Of a DNA stretch of 64,000 nt, positions 45,674-56,876 are shown piece after piece. The position numbers and the translations under genes were made by a program. The stretch comes from Mermis nigrescens. Its lineage: Eukaryota > Nematoda > Enoplea > Mermithida > Mermithidae. The stretch covers positions 1,458,419 to 1,522,418 of the forward strand of contig JAVLUZ010000151.1 in assembly GCA_036768485.1 (NCBI GenBank). Direction: 5' to 3'. Numbering within the stretch: position 1 is the first letter of the stretch; every line of letters begins with the position of its first letter. The notes under the pieces were generated by a model, which saw only the letters and a list, made by a program, of their open reading frames with translations, had not been told where the DNA came from and did not search any database.

Positions 45674-46102
45674 CTACTCTAAGTGTATATAAAAATTCTT
45701 ACTTATCACATTATCCACAGCTGCCTGAATTTTGTTTTCTTGTTCTGTCCACAATTTGAAGTGCAAAGCGCCTAAAACAATTTTGTGCAATTTCATTTTG
45801 TTTCCAAAATGCAGGACTAAACGCTCATCATCGGCCTTTTTCAAAATGGCGACCGCCGTCGCCCTGCTTAATCCAAATTTCTTCTCCATCTTCAATTCCA
45901 CAGCAGCCATAATCTCATTTTTAACACTCCGTAATTCTTTGTATTCTTCCAAATTCAAATTAATGCCAATTGGTGTGGGGTAGATTGTCGTGTTTGCTCC
46001 AAATTGACAACAAACTCGAAAAGCAATGTTTGGATTGCCAATGAATTCGCCAACCAAAAAATAAACACTATCGCCAAGAGAAAATTCGCTTCTATCTACC
46101 AT
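45674..46102 (-). CDS. PC4-like DNA-binding protein of Polinton
   Basis: The frame begins MVDRSEFSLGDSVYFLV. The first 60 residues resemble a PC4/Sub1 single-stranded-DNA-binding fold: a strand with LGDSVYFLVGEF, an Arg-containing strand, then PTPIGINLNLEEYKEL, similar to the typical PT-x-G-I-x-L followed by a helix. A helical C-terminal half follows. Near 45700 a GTAAGA could be a splice donor, so the last codons before the stop may be intronic. It lies divergently upstream of the polymerase gene. PC4-like proteins act in transcription and replication; a role in element replication is inference. Confidence 0.5.
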   Translation of the reverse strand: MVDRSEFSLGDSVYFLVGEFIGNPNIAFRVCCQFGANTTIYPTPIGINLNLEEYKELRSVKNEIMAAVELKMEKKFGLSRATAVAILKKADDERLVLHFGNKMKLHKIVLGALHFKLWTEQENKIQAAVDNVISKNFYIHLE

Positions 46103-47091
46103 TTTTTGGCAATATTGTAGCAGTTTTTTTTAAACAGTACAACTCAACTCGCTTAATCCGTTGAAATCTCAGTATGTGAAGCTTAAATCTTAGGCGTAGG
46201 GACCAACCTACTGATTGTAGCCAGCCTCATTGCTTTGACTTCCTTCTCATACTGCAAATAACTCATAGACAGATAGACAGAAGCAATGGCAATCATCTCT
46301 GTCATCTGTCCTCAGCTGTGTGCATTCAGAGCAGCATGATCTTGAAGCAGTGTGGAAACAGTGTGGTAAAGCCTTTAGTGGATATTTGGATAGCTCTTAT
46401 TCTCCTTCCTTCGTAGTAAACGCCGCTTTCCTCATATAAAATCAACTAAACAGAAGCATTCTCAGTAACTACTGTGAATTCTCAGCTACTCTGTCACAGT
46501 ATACCTATCATAGAGTTTGAAACACTCTTTTTTTGCAATGATGTCCAAGCGCTTCAGGCCTATGCTAGGATAAAGGAATATAAAAGTATGCTAGACAGAA
46601 GCTACTCATTGTCAGTGATGTGTGTGCATTCATACACACAGTGTAGGTATCTCCTCCCCTTCAAACAGCAGAACCTTTTTTTTTTTGTCTGACTTCCCAG
46701 TGTCATCCTCAACTCTGTCATAAATCTTCATATCAGAACTAAATTTCCTTCTTCTAGTTTGTATGAATTTGTCCTCACCTGATAAATACTAAATATCAAA
46801 TATTTGAACAAAATATCAAATAATATTCAGAATTGGAATATCTTCAGTTCATCTCCCCAGTTTTTCTGATGCCTCTGCCAGACAATCAGCCTGCAAATGA
46901 ACAGTTCAAATAGCCAGTAATTTCAGAACCTCATCTGTCATATCTCGGCAACTCTGAAGAGAGAGCCAGGTTTCTGTCCCTGGTCATCAGTAACCTTCTG
47001 TATCAGCCAGATGGCAGTAATCAGACAGTGACTCAGGACATCAGGGTGAGGGGGCATAAAAGAAGAAACAATGTTAAAACCTCAATAAACC
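46103..47091. other. Intergenic region between divergent Polinton genes
   Basis: No frame with recognisable content. It contains short Ser/Cys-rich frames and a GT-rich stretch. Promoters for the divergent genes would be expected here, but I see no motif I can defend. Confidence 0.3.
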
Positions 47092-50000
47092 GTGCAATGG
47101 GTAAAATGGTTTAGTACTGAAGGCGTGGAATACAGAATGCAGTTTTTGAATGTTGGCAAACTGTATTATTTTGACAAACAGTTACCCAAAATTTTCAATC
47201 ATGCAGTCGCCAAAATTATGGAGCGAGTGGATAACAACAATGCACTTGTGGGTTTACAGATGATGCACCCCAATTTGGACAAGCCCATACTGCTGCATTT
47301 TAGAAATCCTAAAAACCTAAAAACATTGCTGGAGAAATAATTTTAAATCAAATTGAGCGCATTTTACAATCGAATCAGGAAGTTAAAATAGACTTGGACA
47401 ATTTGATTATTAAAATCGTTTCAGTTACACCTCCCGCAGGATCCGGCAGATTTCCAAAGCAAGTTTTACACAAAAATTTTTAAATCGCATGCATGGAAGG
47501 TGCTTCATTAAAATAAACAATAATTTTGATTTGTGTCTCCCAAGAGCCCTGGTCGTTGCTCACGCTCATTTACATAAGGAAGACCCTGCCTATCAGTGGG
47601 AGACTATTTGACAGGGCGATTTGCGGTGACACAAGTTACAAAAGTTAAAGCGCATGAGCTGATGCGGTTGGCGGGCCTCAGAAATCACACAGGACCATGT
47701 GGAATTCCCAAGCTGATGAAATTGCAGGATGTGATGGATGAAAATCAGATTAAAGTGTCCACGAGAAACAATGGGAGCAACCCAATTTTTCAAGGTACAT
47801 ACTCACTTATTGTATACCAAAAATAACTAGCTAAATTTTTAATTAAAAAAAGACTAATTTGATTTTTACTAATTTAGGTACTTTGTCAATAGAAATTAAT
47901 ACTTTGTTTTAATATATGTTTAAGATTTATAGTTTACTGTAATAATTATAATGGTGGTTTTGTTTCATTCTACTTTGGGGTGTGATAAGTAATGTTTAAT
48001 TATTTGAAGTGCTAGGCCATTTTGAGTTTTTTCTTTAAATACATAAATATATAGTTTAACAAAATGTAGAGCTGATATTTTTGCGAAAAAATTATTCCTT
48101 GCATTGTTTTTTGTGCTTAAGGACCAATAAAAGAGGACAAAGTGATTCATCTGTACCAACATGATAATCACTACACGGTCATTAGCCAAATCAAAGGATT
48201 CTTTTTGATGCAGTATTTCTGTGAGAACTGTAACATTGCCTATTCTAATTGAGAGAATCACTGCTGCACTGGCAAATGCCCTTGTTGTTACCACTCTCCA
48301 GTATGCACCAAGGAACAGACGCTGACTTGCTCGACTTGCAATTGCTTCTTTTACAGCTACCAGTGCTTTAACAACCATTGGCAAATTTACACTGCACAGG
48401 GAAAGAAGGAGCCAATAAGCACTTCAGTCTGCATGCGTGCACAGCGGTGAAAACAATGCGGCAAGCACCTTAGAGGACGAAAGAGGAATGCCCGGCACAA
48501 ATGCAGATTCTTTTATTGCTGAGTGTGCAAAATGGAAGCAAAAACAAAAGGTATTTAAAATTTCTGTGGGGTTTAAATGTTGTTTTTTTAAATTTAACAT
48601 TTGCAATTTTTTGAAATTTGCTTAACTTCTCAAAGTATTTAATTTATTGATTAATAGCTCTATTAAAATGTATCAGTTAGGCGAACCTATTTTTAAATTA
48701 CATATTTGTGTTTCTTATTGATTTTTCTAATTCTGGTTATAAAGAATATGAATTATATGTTGATGATTTTGATAAAAGACTTCATTCAAGGCATGAAATT
48801 TATAGTAATGACTATATTAAAACATATTTTATCATGCTTTTATCTAATTTTTGCTGTAAATTAGCAAAATTTGTTCTAAATGCTGTCACTTAAATAACTT
48901 TTGTCTTGATGAAATTTACACACTTATCTTTTAATTTTCAGACCACTTGTGTTACATTCAAAAAGTGCCAAACGAGGAGGAGGAAAATATAATTGATCTG
49001 GCTACGAAAATGCTAGCCAAGAGCAAAATGGGCGTGAGAAGGAAGAGTTTATCATGACATTTGCATTCTTTGACATTGAAAGCACTCAAGAGTGGGTGTT
49101 GAATGAAGCAAATTATGGACCCGAGCTGGAGCATATGCCCCATTTGATTATTGTGCATCTGGCGTGCGATAATTGTCAACATGGCGAGCTGGCTGCAACT
49201 TGCTGGCACTGCGGACAACAAAAGCACGTGTTTTGGGGAGAGCAGTGCGTGGACAAATTTTGCACATTTTTGTGCCGGAGGAAACACATTACAGCTATTG
49301 CCCACAACATGAAGGGATACGACGGCCAGTTTATTCTACAATTCTTTCACAGGCAGGGTGTTAAGCCGAAAATTATAAGCAAAGGTATTAAGTTGTATTT
49401 TTTGTTATAATGAAGAGCAATTACAAATAGTTTGATATTATTAGGCTTGCATTTAAAAAATGTTGCTTTAAATAATACGCCCTATTTTAGGCGCATTGGT
49501 TTATCAGTTTTATGTCATAGTTTTTGCACTGTACAAGCATTTGTAGAAGAAATACAAGTAATGTATAAAATTAATTTTATGCAATTTTTCATGCAAGATT
49601 GCTTTATGTTTAGGGCTCAAACTGATGACAATCACGTGTGTTACAATCAGGTTCATTGATTCATTCAATTTCTTGCCCATGAAACTGGCCAATCTGCCAA
49701 AAACATTTGGCTGTTGATGAAGTGTGCAAGGGTTACTTTCCACACGGCTTCAATGTACGCAAAAACTGGGAATACAATGGGCCATGGCCTGACCAATACT
49801 TTTACTTTCTGACCTCTATAAAGCCGGCCAAATATGACGAGTTTCAGTGGTGGTACAACAAGCAAAGAGGAAAGGTACCTATATAAATTTTTTTTGCTAT
49901 ATGTAAATGTGCTCAAATGCGGGTAAATGAATATGCTTTTTCTTTGATAAAAAGAAATTTTTATCATACAGACATGCTAATAATAAAATTTTAATATATT

Positions 50001-50294
50001 CTTCCAGACGTTTAATTTTCGTGATGAGATTATGCGATATTGCAATAGCGACGTCTCAGTGCTGCGAGAATGTTGCTTACGGTTCCGCTACACATTCATG
50101 GCCGAGAAGAGTGTTGATCCCTTTGAGAGATCATTAACCATCGCCAGTGCGTGCAATTTGGTCTACAGGAAATTGTTCTTGAAGCCCGATACAATTGGTG
50201 TGATCCCAGCAGATGGGTATAGGCGCAATGAGAAGCAATCCACCGTTGCTATGAAATGGTTGAAGTGGCTGTCCTATGAGCGCAATATCTACAT
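47092..50294 (+). pseudogene. Polinton protein-primed DNA polymerase B, with introns, 3' truncated
   Basis: N-terminal domain at 47092-47794, with CLPRALVVAHAH and GPCGIPKLMKLQDVM. Zinc-finger region at 48122-48550 (YFCENCNIAYSN, then CPCC). CYIQ segment, then Exo I FAFFDIEST and Exo II AHNMKGYDGQFIL at 48942-49384. RFIDSFNFLPMKLANLP at 49614-49874. Exo III RYCNSDVSVLRECC and the following helix at 50008-50294. Introns with GT-AG ends at 47795-48121, 48551-48941, 49385-49613 and 49875-50007 restore the reading. Additional stops and frameshifts (near 47490, 47610, 48249, 49040, 49712) show that it is broken. The palm motifs and C-terminus are missing. The enzyme would copy the element with a protein primer. 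Confidence 0.9.
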
Positions 50295-51179
50295 TAGTAC
50301 ATACTTAATAGGGGTTTTATAAGACTGAGGGTATGGGTCATTAGTTTATTAGTGAAACAAGCAATCAACAATTTAAATAGACATTCAAGGATGAACGCAA
50401 TATTGGATCCTAGAATAAGTGTGTAGTCAATGTCATTCTTCACTGCACCCTTCATTCAAAAGCTGGATTAAGTTTGCTTTAAAGTTGTTGAAAAATATTA
50501 CACGCTCTAGTTCATGGATCCTATGCACCAAATCATCAAAATCATAGTCGGAAGGAGAGTCTGTGGGGGTGGAGATAGGCTGTTTACATGCTGTTGCTGC
50601 TCCAATGGCTGTGGAGATTCAGTAGTTGACGTTTGGGATACATCCTTGTTGGCCATTTTCTGAAAAAGTGTTGCCAATTTTAGAGTAGGTACTACAAAAA
50701 AATGAGGGATAACTATAATGTATGTTTTTACTGCAAGGGATGGGACAGGTGGTCTTAGGGTTCCAAAAGGAAGAGAAGTCAACACACCACCCTTAAGCAT
50801 TTTAAAATGGTACATCAATGTGTGTGTGTGTGGAGGAGCGCGGCATGAATGTTAGATTAATTTAAATACAGTAGGGGAAAATATTGTTTGATTCATCAAT
50901 TTCAGGAGTCCAGGGCGCTAACATTCTTGTCAGACGCTTAAACTTAAATTGCAGTGCAGTAGTTGGGGAGGCAGGACAATAAGCCATACATGCGGGTTGG
51001 TCTGGTTGTCGTTGTGGAGCGGTTATTATGAGTTGCTGAAATAGGGTCTGCTGATTGGGTGTAACATTGGCCATTATGCTTAAAAAGAAAGGAGAGCTGT
51101 GCAGATTTTCATTTAGTGTGAAAAAATGTCATAGATGATTTGAATTTAGCTAATTAAATGCATAAGATCTGTGCTTAGC
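50295..51179. other. Probable 3' region of a Gypsy element, nothing definite
   Basis: On the minus strand this lies downstream of the pol stop at 51183. It has two short frames (MANVTPNQQTLFQQ at 51074, and a Pro/Ser-rich one at 50818) and a short GT run near 50820. It could hold the 3' untranslated region and LTR, but no partner LTR is in the window. Confidence 0.3.
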
Positions 51180-51945
51180 ATTTTTAATCTTTTCTGCTCC
51201 AAAGATTATATGGGTGGGTGGAAGTAGAGGGGGGCTCTGGTGGTGGACCATTGCGACCACTTGTTTTTTCCTGGTGTGACGGCGACTTTTCCGCAGGTTT
51301 CTGTGGGTTCTGGGTTGGTTTGACACTTGGCTTATACATTTTTGTCCAATTAACATGTATGGGGCCCCATTCATCCTTCCCATCCAGTGAGTCAATGATG
51401 AGAGTTGGCATTTTCACAGTTTTTATCCAGTAGGGCCCATTCCATTGGTGCATAAGTTTATGTGTTTTCCCCTAGGGTGTGGCAGGGTTGAAGATCATGA
51501 CAAGGTCTCCAAGTTTGTAGTCCGCATTTCTTGTTTTCTTATTGTAGTATGTTTTTTGAGTTTCCTGGGCATTCCGGATATTTTCTCTTGCCATGGTTCA
51601 AGCATTGGTCAAGTACTGATTAAAGTCAATAAGGTAGTTGTCCAAGTCAATCGTGTATCATGAGTGTTCAAAGTTCAGGGCTGCATCAATGGGTAATCTG
51701 GGGGTTTGTCCATAGAGTCGTTTAAATGGGGAAAACTTTGTGGTTGTCTGTTGAGTGGAGTTATAAGCAAAAGTCACATATGGGAGAATCTCATCCCAGT
51801 CTCTCTGATTATAACTAACATACATAGAGAGCATGGTTGCCAATGTGTGATTACATTTCTCAACAAGGCCATCAGTTTGGGAGTGGTATGTGACGTCCTG
51901 TAGTATGTCCCATCTCTGATTAAATTCTCAAATTAAATTTATATG
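51180..51945 (-). pseudogene. Ty3/Gypsy integrase C-terminal half
   Basis: Reading down from 51945: HSQTDGLVEKCNHTLATML, then QRDWDEILPYVTFAYNST and FSPFKRLYGQTPRLP, then a linker with stops, then YKLGDLVMIFNPATP and a C-terminus rich in Pro and Lys ending HPYNLWSRKD. This is the end of a gypsy-type integrase, beginning just at the catalytic-Glu region. The Glu is kept, but the following residues are altered (EKCNH). The upstream core is missing at a sharp boundary near 51945. It is unrelated in sequence to the 20.7-29.9 kb element. Confidence 0.8.
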
Positions 51946-54701
51946 GGTGGATTGGTGCAATAAAAGAGAAAAATTCCAGACACTCCCTCACCAAGCTGAT
52001 CTGCCAAATTACAGTAAATCATCTTGTTTCACTTACTGTAGCTCTTAAAAAAATGCAATAAAAAGCTCTTAAATAAATGAAAGCGACTATAATTGTGTGC
52101 ACATTTGTTTACAATATTCAAAACAGTGCTCATAGTCGATAGTTAAGGGTGGCTGCCTGGGGGTATGCTTAAGGATAGGCAGTATTCAAGCATAAGGAAA
52201 ATGGGTGGAGTTTGCACCCTGACTTTTTGCAGGGTGCAGATTGGTGTACCAATGTTTTAGTAAGCATAGGCCACAGGTATAAGTATATCTATTTCATTTT
52301 TAAGGTCAACGGAAGGTGGAGTGAGCTCAAAATGAAGTAGCTATGTAGTGTGTTGTGAATTTCCTATGTATGAAAATGTGTGTATTTACAAATGGTATAC
52401 CAATTTAATACACAGCAGGATGTATAGTACAATAATGGTAGAGCATCTTGGGGCACAATTGCTGTCTTTTGTTGGCTAGCTGAAATGAAAAGTTGTGCCT
52501 TTGAATTTTTGGATTTCCGAACAAGAATGAAGGCAACCTGAGTGTGCCCCAAGTGGTGCATCCTCATTTGTGGCCAAAAAATGCCCTATACTATTGTCCT
52601 TGATGATGATGTTGAAAAAATAAATGTTGATCTATGAAGATGATGCAACAAGTTACATTTTCTGGCTCTGCTATGACAGCCTGACAGTGCTCCAAGCTCT
52701 GCATAAAAAGGCATTTTGTAGGCTCAAGGACAAGTCAAATATAATGGAAACTAAGCAATTTTTTGATCAAATAATGAGGAATACAGATTTATGAGGAAAA
52801 GATGAAGCAAAATTTAGGAAATGTAGAAAAATATGCTAAAATTTTGAATAAAAATTGCTTAATAGGGTTGCAAAATGTTCAAGAATTGAACAGATGTAAT
52901 ATTTTTAACAATAGTAAAAGATGTTAGTATACTTTTCATTTTATTGGCTCTATTAAGAAAATTTTCAAATTTTGAAAATATGTTTGAAACATAAAATAAA
53001 AATCGATTAGGGTATCTAGCTACAATATTTGCAAATTGTTTAAGAGAACAAATGTATATAGTGACAATATATTTTGTTATCAATAGCGAAAAAGATTAGT
53101 TTTGCATAAAAAATGTAAAGTTAACAAGGGGTGCAAAAAAAACCTTGATTAAATACAAAATAGCTGTCATACCTAAATAGATCAAAAAGGTTTCTAAAAT
53201 TTGTTTGGCAGCATAATGCTTCAAAATATTTAACAGTTGGACAAAAAAAATTCTTTTTGTGACCAATGTAAAAGATACCTAGTGTGTATGTATTTATGTA
53301 GTACAAATAAGTACCTACATGTTTACATTTATTTATGTGATTGTTTTCAGTTAGGTTGTTTAGCTTCAGTAAATTTTTCATAAACGATACATGAAGTTAG
53401 CATCACAAAATAATTAGCAAATTCTATCCCATCAGAAAAATCATAATTAAATAAAAATGTCTGTCAGCCACCAACATCCAAAATATTATATGCCAATCTG
53501 GGGGGAGGAGTCAAAACTTTTTACAGACCTCCAAAAACTGGTTATATTATTAAAATGACATTCCATCACCTTTTCCTAATTTTTCAGAAAATTTCCCATA
53601 GGTCTGCCCTACCCCCTCACTTGCATGTCTACTTATGTGCCCATCTAAATTCAAAATTGTTTGCCTCTTTAAAATCAAAATTTTAACATCAAAAAGATGT
53701 TAAATTTTTATATCAAAATTGAAAATAAAAATTAATTTTTTATTGCAGAGGTGTGCAATCCGCAAAACCTCAGGCTGTTTTCTGTTGCGCCTACTGACCC
53801 CATACCCCGACTGCCTCTTAGCCTCTTTCATGGCGGATTGTCCACAAATGTGGCAACTGCAGCTGCATCACTGTCAGTTTGACTTTGACAATTGGACTGT
53901 CATCAGATCAGTGAAAGAGGTTTGAGTTGTGCTGGCTTGACTACAAAACGCCTAATCTGAACCATCTTTTTTACCCAGATGAGCTCAACTTAAAATTGTG
54001 TTATTTGTTGGCCCTTTGTGTGATGGTCTAGAGAACATAATGAATGTAGTACCTAATCTGGAGTGATTGGTCTTAAATTTTCCCACTTGGTACAACACTG
54101 TTTTGTGTGGCAATGCCCTATCAGAACTTGTGTGATACTTATTCATTTGGTGCAATTGTGTATGTACAATCATAATTGATTTGTATCAGCTAGGTTTTCT
54201 GTCACAATTTTTTTAATTGGCACATAGCATATTAACATTTGCCCGTCAATATGCGCTCAACAAATGTTCTCAGCTTGCCTGGTAACTTGAAACAAGTACA
54301 TAAAATCTGCCAAAACTTACATGCATATTGTCTGTAATTGTCTGTTTTTCTACACTTTGTTAGACTGAGCAATAAACTGCCAGAAAAATCTTTTCATTAC
54401 AGGAATATTGACTTGGTAGAATATATTCTGACACAAAGAATATCACCCATTTTGAGGTTCCAGATTAGTAATTATGAAGGAAACTTATTGATTTTGCTCT
54501 TTATATATTAGTTTTGCTAACAAATTCTACTGTGCAAGAACAAGTTCAGATACTCACTTTCCCACATGATTCCACTTCATTCTGGTATTACAGCTTATTG
54601 CTTTTGTAGGTTAATTGCAGGAGCCTGCACAAAATAACCCCCTAAGCGAGACAACCAAAAAGGTACTCTTTTATGAATAAAGGAAATTTGGGGGTGCACA
54701 G
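51946..54701. other. No gene seen
   Basis: AT-rich sequence with short frames on both strands. A 68-codon plus frame at 53719-53925 has a Cys/Leu-rich composition but no motif. No repeat ends found. Confidence 0.4.
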
Positions 54702-54959
54702 CATATGTGGGCAGCAAGAAAATTCTGGGGGGGGTGCAAGATTTTTTTGAAGGTCAAAAAATGGCCTTAAAAATGGTGGTATGGTGATAAAACACCATTT
54801 TTCGACGCTTCTCATCAAGCACTATCCATTGGCATCAAAAAATTGCAAAAAAACGAAAAAAATTTTCAAAAATTGAATTCTGGGGGGGTATTTTGATTTC
54901 TGGGGGGGGTATTTTGGTTTCTGGGGGGTGCATTCCCCCAAACCCCACGCCAAGGTGTG
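54702..54959 (-). mobile_element. MITE-A copy, minus orientation, perfect duplication
   Basis: It reads CATATGTGGGCAGCAAG to CCAAGGTGTG and is flanked by GTGCACAG on both sides (54694-54701, 54960-54967). Confidence 0.95.
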
Positions 54960-55824
54960 GTGCACAGATACATGTTGTAATAAAATGAACAATTGAACAA
55001 TTTCCAATATTTTTTGCCCCATATTCATAAATTAGATATTGGGAAATTTTTACCAAATGAAGTTTCTGAACCTAGGCCAGTGAAAATGCATAATTTTCTG
55101 CTTTATTCAAATATATAGATTAATTATTTACATCAATGAAGACCAGGTTTTCCAAAAGAAATATCCTATTGGCAGTAAGGGCACCATGTCAAAATTTTCA
55201 ACAAAAGGTTGTTTGGCCATATTTTGCAATTCATGGTTGACAGTTTGCCCTTCCATTTCACAAAATTACTTAGATTGGTTCATGTTGGGATAGAAAGAGC
55301 TAAATGTGTGAGCATGCTTTTTGTACAGGAATGGGGAATAATTTACATCTTTCAAGTTGATAAAACTATTTTTTTCAATGATAAATACTTTATTGGTAAA
55401 ACACAAACAAACCATAAGAGGCTTGTTGCAGACATGCTTAAGGAGTATTGCAAGCAAATTATACAAATGTTTTATGCAAATTTTTACATTTTAATACTTG
55501 TGTTGCCATCATGTCTTTTTAGGCATTATGGCATCTCTCAATATATTTCTTGTGCATTTTCTTTGATGTTGTTGAACTTGATGCTTCCATCATCTCATCT
55601 TCATTTTTAATATTAATTCTATAATCATAACAATTCTCTCAAAATACAGGTTGATGCTTAAGTTTTTGCCCTACCAGCACACAGTTTTTTGAGACAGTGG
55701 TGCCAGTGAGACTTGACAAAAGTTACAGGAACTGTGGTTGAGAGATGTTTCTTCTGCTCTTCACTCAAAATGCCCAATTTGTGCATTTTGTCTGAATAAT
55801 CCCTTTGAACGGTGTCTAGTCCAC
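54960..55824. other. No convincing gene
   Basis: A 133-codon plus frame (55209-55610) is the longest here but is Phe/Leu/Ile-rich in very AT-rich DNA and shows no motif. Confidence 0.35.
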
Positions 55825-56031
55825 CTAATTTTTCACTTTTAGAATTTTTTCCTTTTCTTTCTCAACATCTACTTGTACATTCAAAAGAGGATTGTCTATA
55901 ATCATGGCCTTGCAGAAAAATGTATCATACAATTCCACCAGTATAACGTACAGTGTCTTTATCATTTTTTGATTGCTTTTCTCTAGTAATTCGAACAAAA
56001 CTTCAATTAAATCAGGCGATTCTTTTCTCAT
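55825..56031 (-). CDS. Hypothetical helical frame near polymerase remnant
   Basis: Starts MRKESPDLIEVLFELLEKSN; charged and helical with a Lys/Glu-rich end. It lies on the same strand downstream of the polymerase remnant and may be an exon of that element. Family unknown. Confidence 0.3.
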   Translation of the reverse strand: MRKESPDLIEVLFELLEKSNQKMIKTLYVILVELYDTFFCKAMIIDNPLLNVQVDVEKEKEKILKVKN

Positions 56032-56572
56032 AATTACTTATTTATACTCAACGTGCATTTTGGGCAAGGATATGAGATACAATGTGTTCCCATACTTTTT
56101 ACATAATATGGGATCTGTTTTACAAAATGTACCATTGAGCAAATGTCTCGACACTTGAGTTATAAAGGTATAAAACTCTGATGGCGCGCTTGAAATTAGA
56201 ATATTCCTCACTTTTTTATCTATGCTTTTATTGCCTATTAATTCAAAGTAGGGGCAACTTTTGTCAATTTTGTATTTAGCTTTTGCAAAGATATTTTGTC
56301 TCTTTCAGGGTTAGACTAGTATTTATAACCTCCGCATGCACATGATATTCAACTTTAAAAATATAATTTTGTATCATATTTTGTAAGGCATCTCCTTCAT
56401 ACACTGCATGTAAGCTGGTTTTAGTGGCCCATTTCCCCTGTGTAATTGAGAATTGAGCATATTTAAAACACATCTACATGCTGTTCCTTATTAGTTAGTG
56501 TTTTGCCATTTCAAGTGTTCCCCAACAGTTCGAAAGTATTGGCGATCATGACCACTTCAGGGTCCTCATAAC

Positions 56573-56807
56573 CACACCTGGGTGTTGTGGGGTTTAGGGG
56601 TATGCATCCCACAAGAAACCAAAAGACCCCACCAGAATTCAATTTTTGGAATTTTGTTGTTTTTTTGCAATTTCTTGATGCCAATGGATAGTGCTCAGTG
56701 AGAAACATCAAAATTAGTGTTTTTGTTGCCATACCAACACTTTTAGGGCCATTTTTAGACCTGTAAAAATCTTACATCACCCAGAATTTTCTTGCTGCCC
56801 ACATCTG
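56573..56807 (+). mobile_element. MITE-A copy inserted in polymerase remnant
   Basis: It starts CACACCTGGGTGTTG and ends GCCCACATCTG. Flanks CTCATAAC and CTCATTGC agree at 6 of 8 positions. Confidence 0.85.
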
Positions 56808-56876
56808 CTCATTGCCTTCTTGTCTATGGCTGGCGACAGTGTCTCTGAAAGTTTTGAACGGTTTTGATGTATTATA

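Larger units (their letters stand above)
41022..50294. mobile_element. Polinton (Maverick), left part, interrupted on the right
   Basis: It starts at the end of the duplicated block with a palindromic end structure. Minus-strand genes run from about 46.1 to 42.6 kb and the plus-strand polymerase from 47.1 to 50.3 kb. The integrase, ATPase and capsid genes were not found here. After 50294 the polymerase reading stops and unrelated sequence with a Gypsy relic follows, so the right part is lost, displaced, or beyond an unrecognised intron. Confidence 0.65.

Noticed and set aside
46474..46692. 72-codon frame between the divergent Polinton genes
   Set aside because: It ends in a poly-T-encoded Phe run and has no motif; likely chance.
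47965..48384. 139-codon minus-strand open frame
   Set aside because: It is the antisense shadow of an intron plus the zinc-finger exon of the plus-strand Polinton polymerase.
55209..55610. 133-codon plus-strand open frame
   Set aside because: The sequence is hydrophobic and low-complexity in AT-rich DNA, with no motif, conservation or partner copy in the window.
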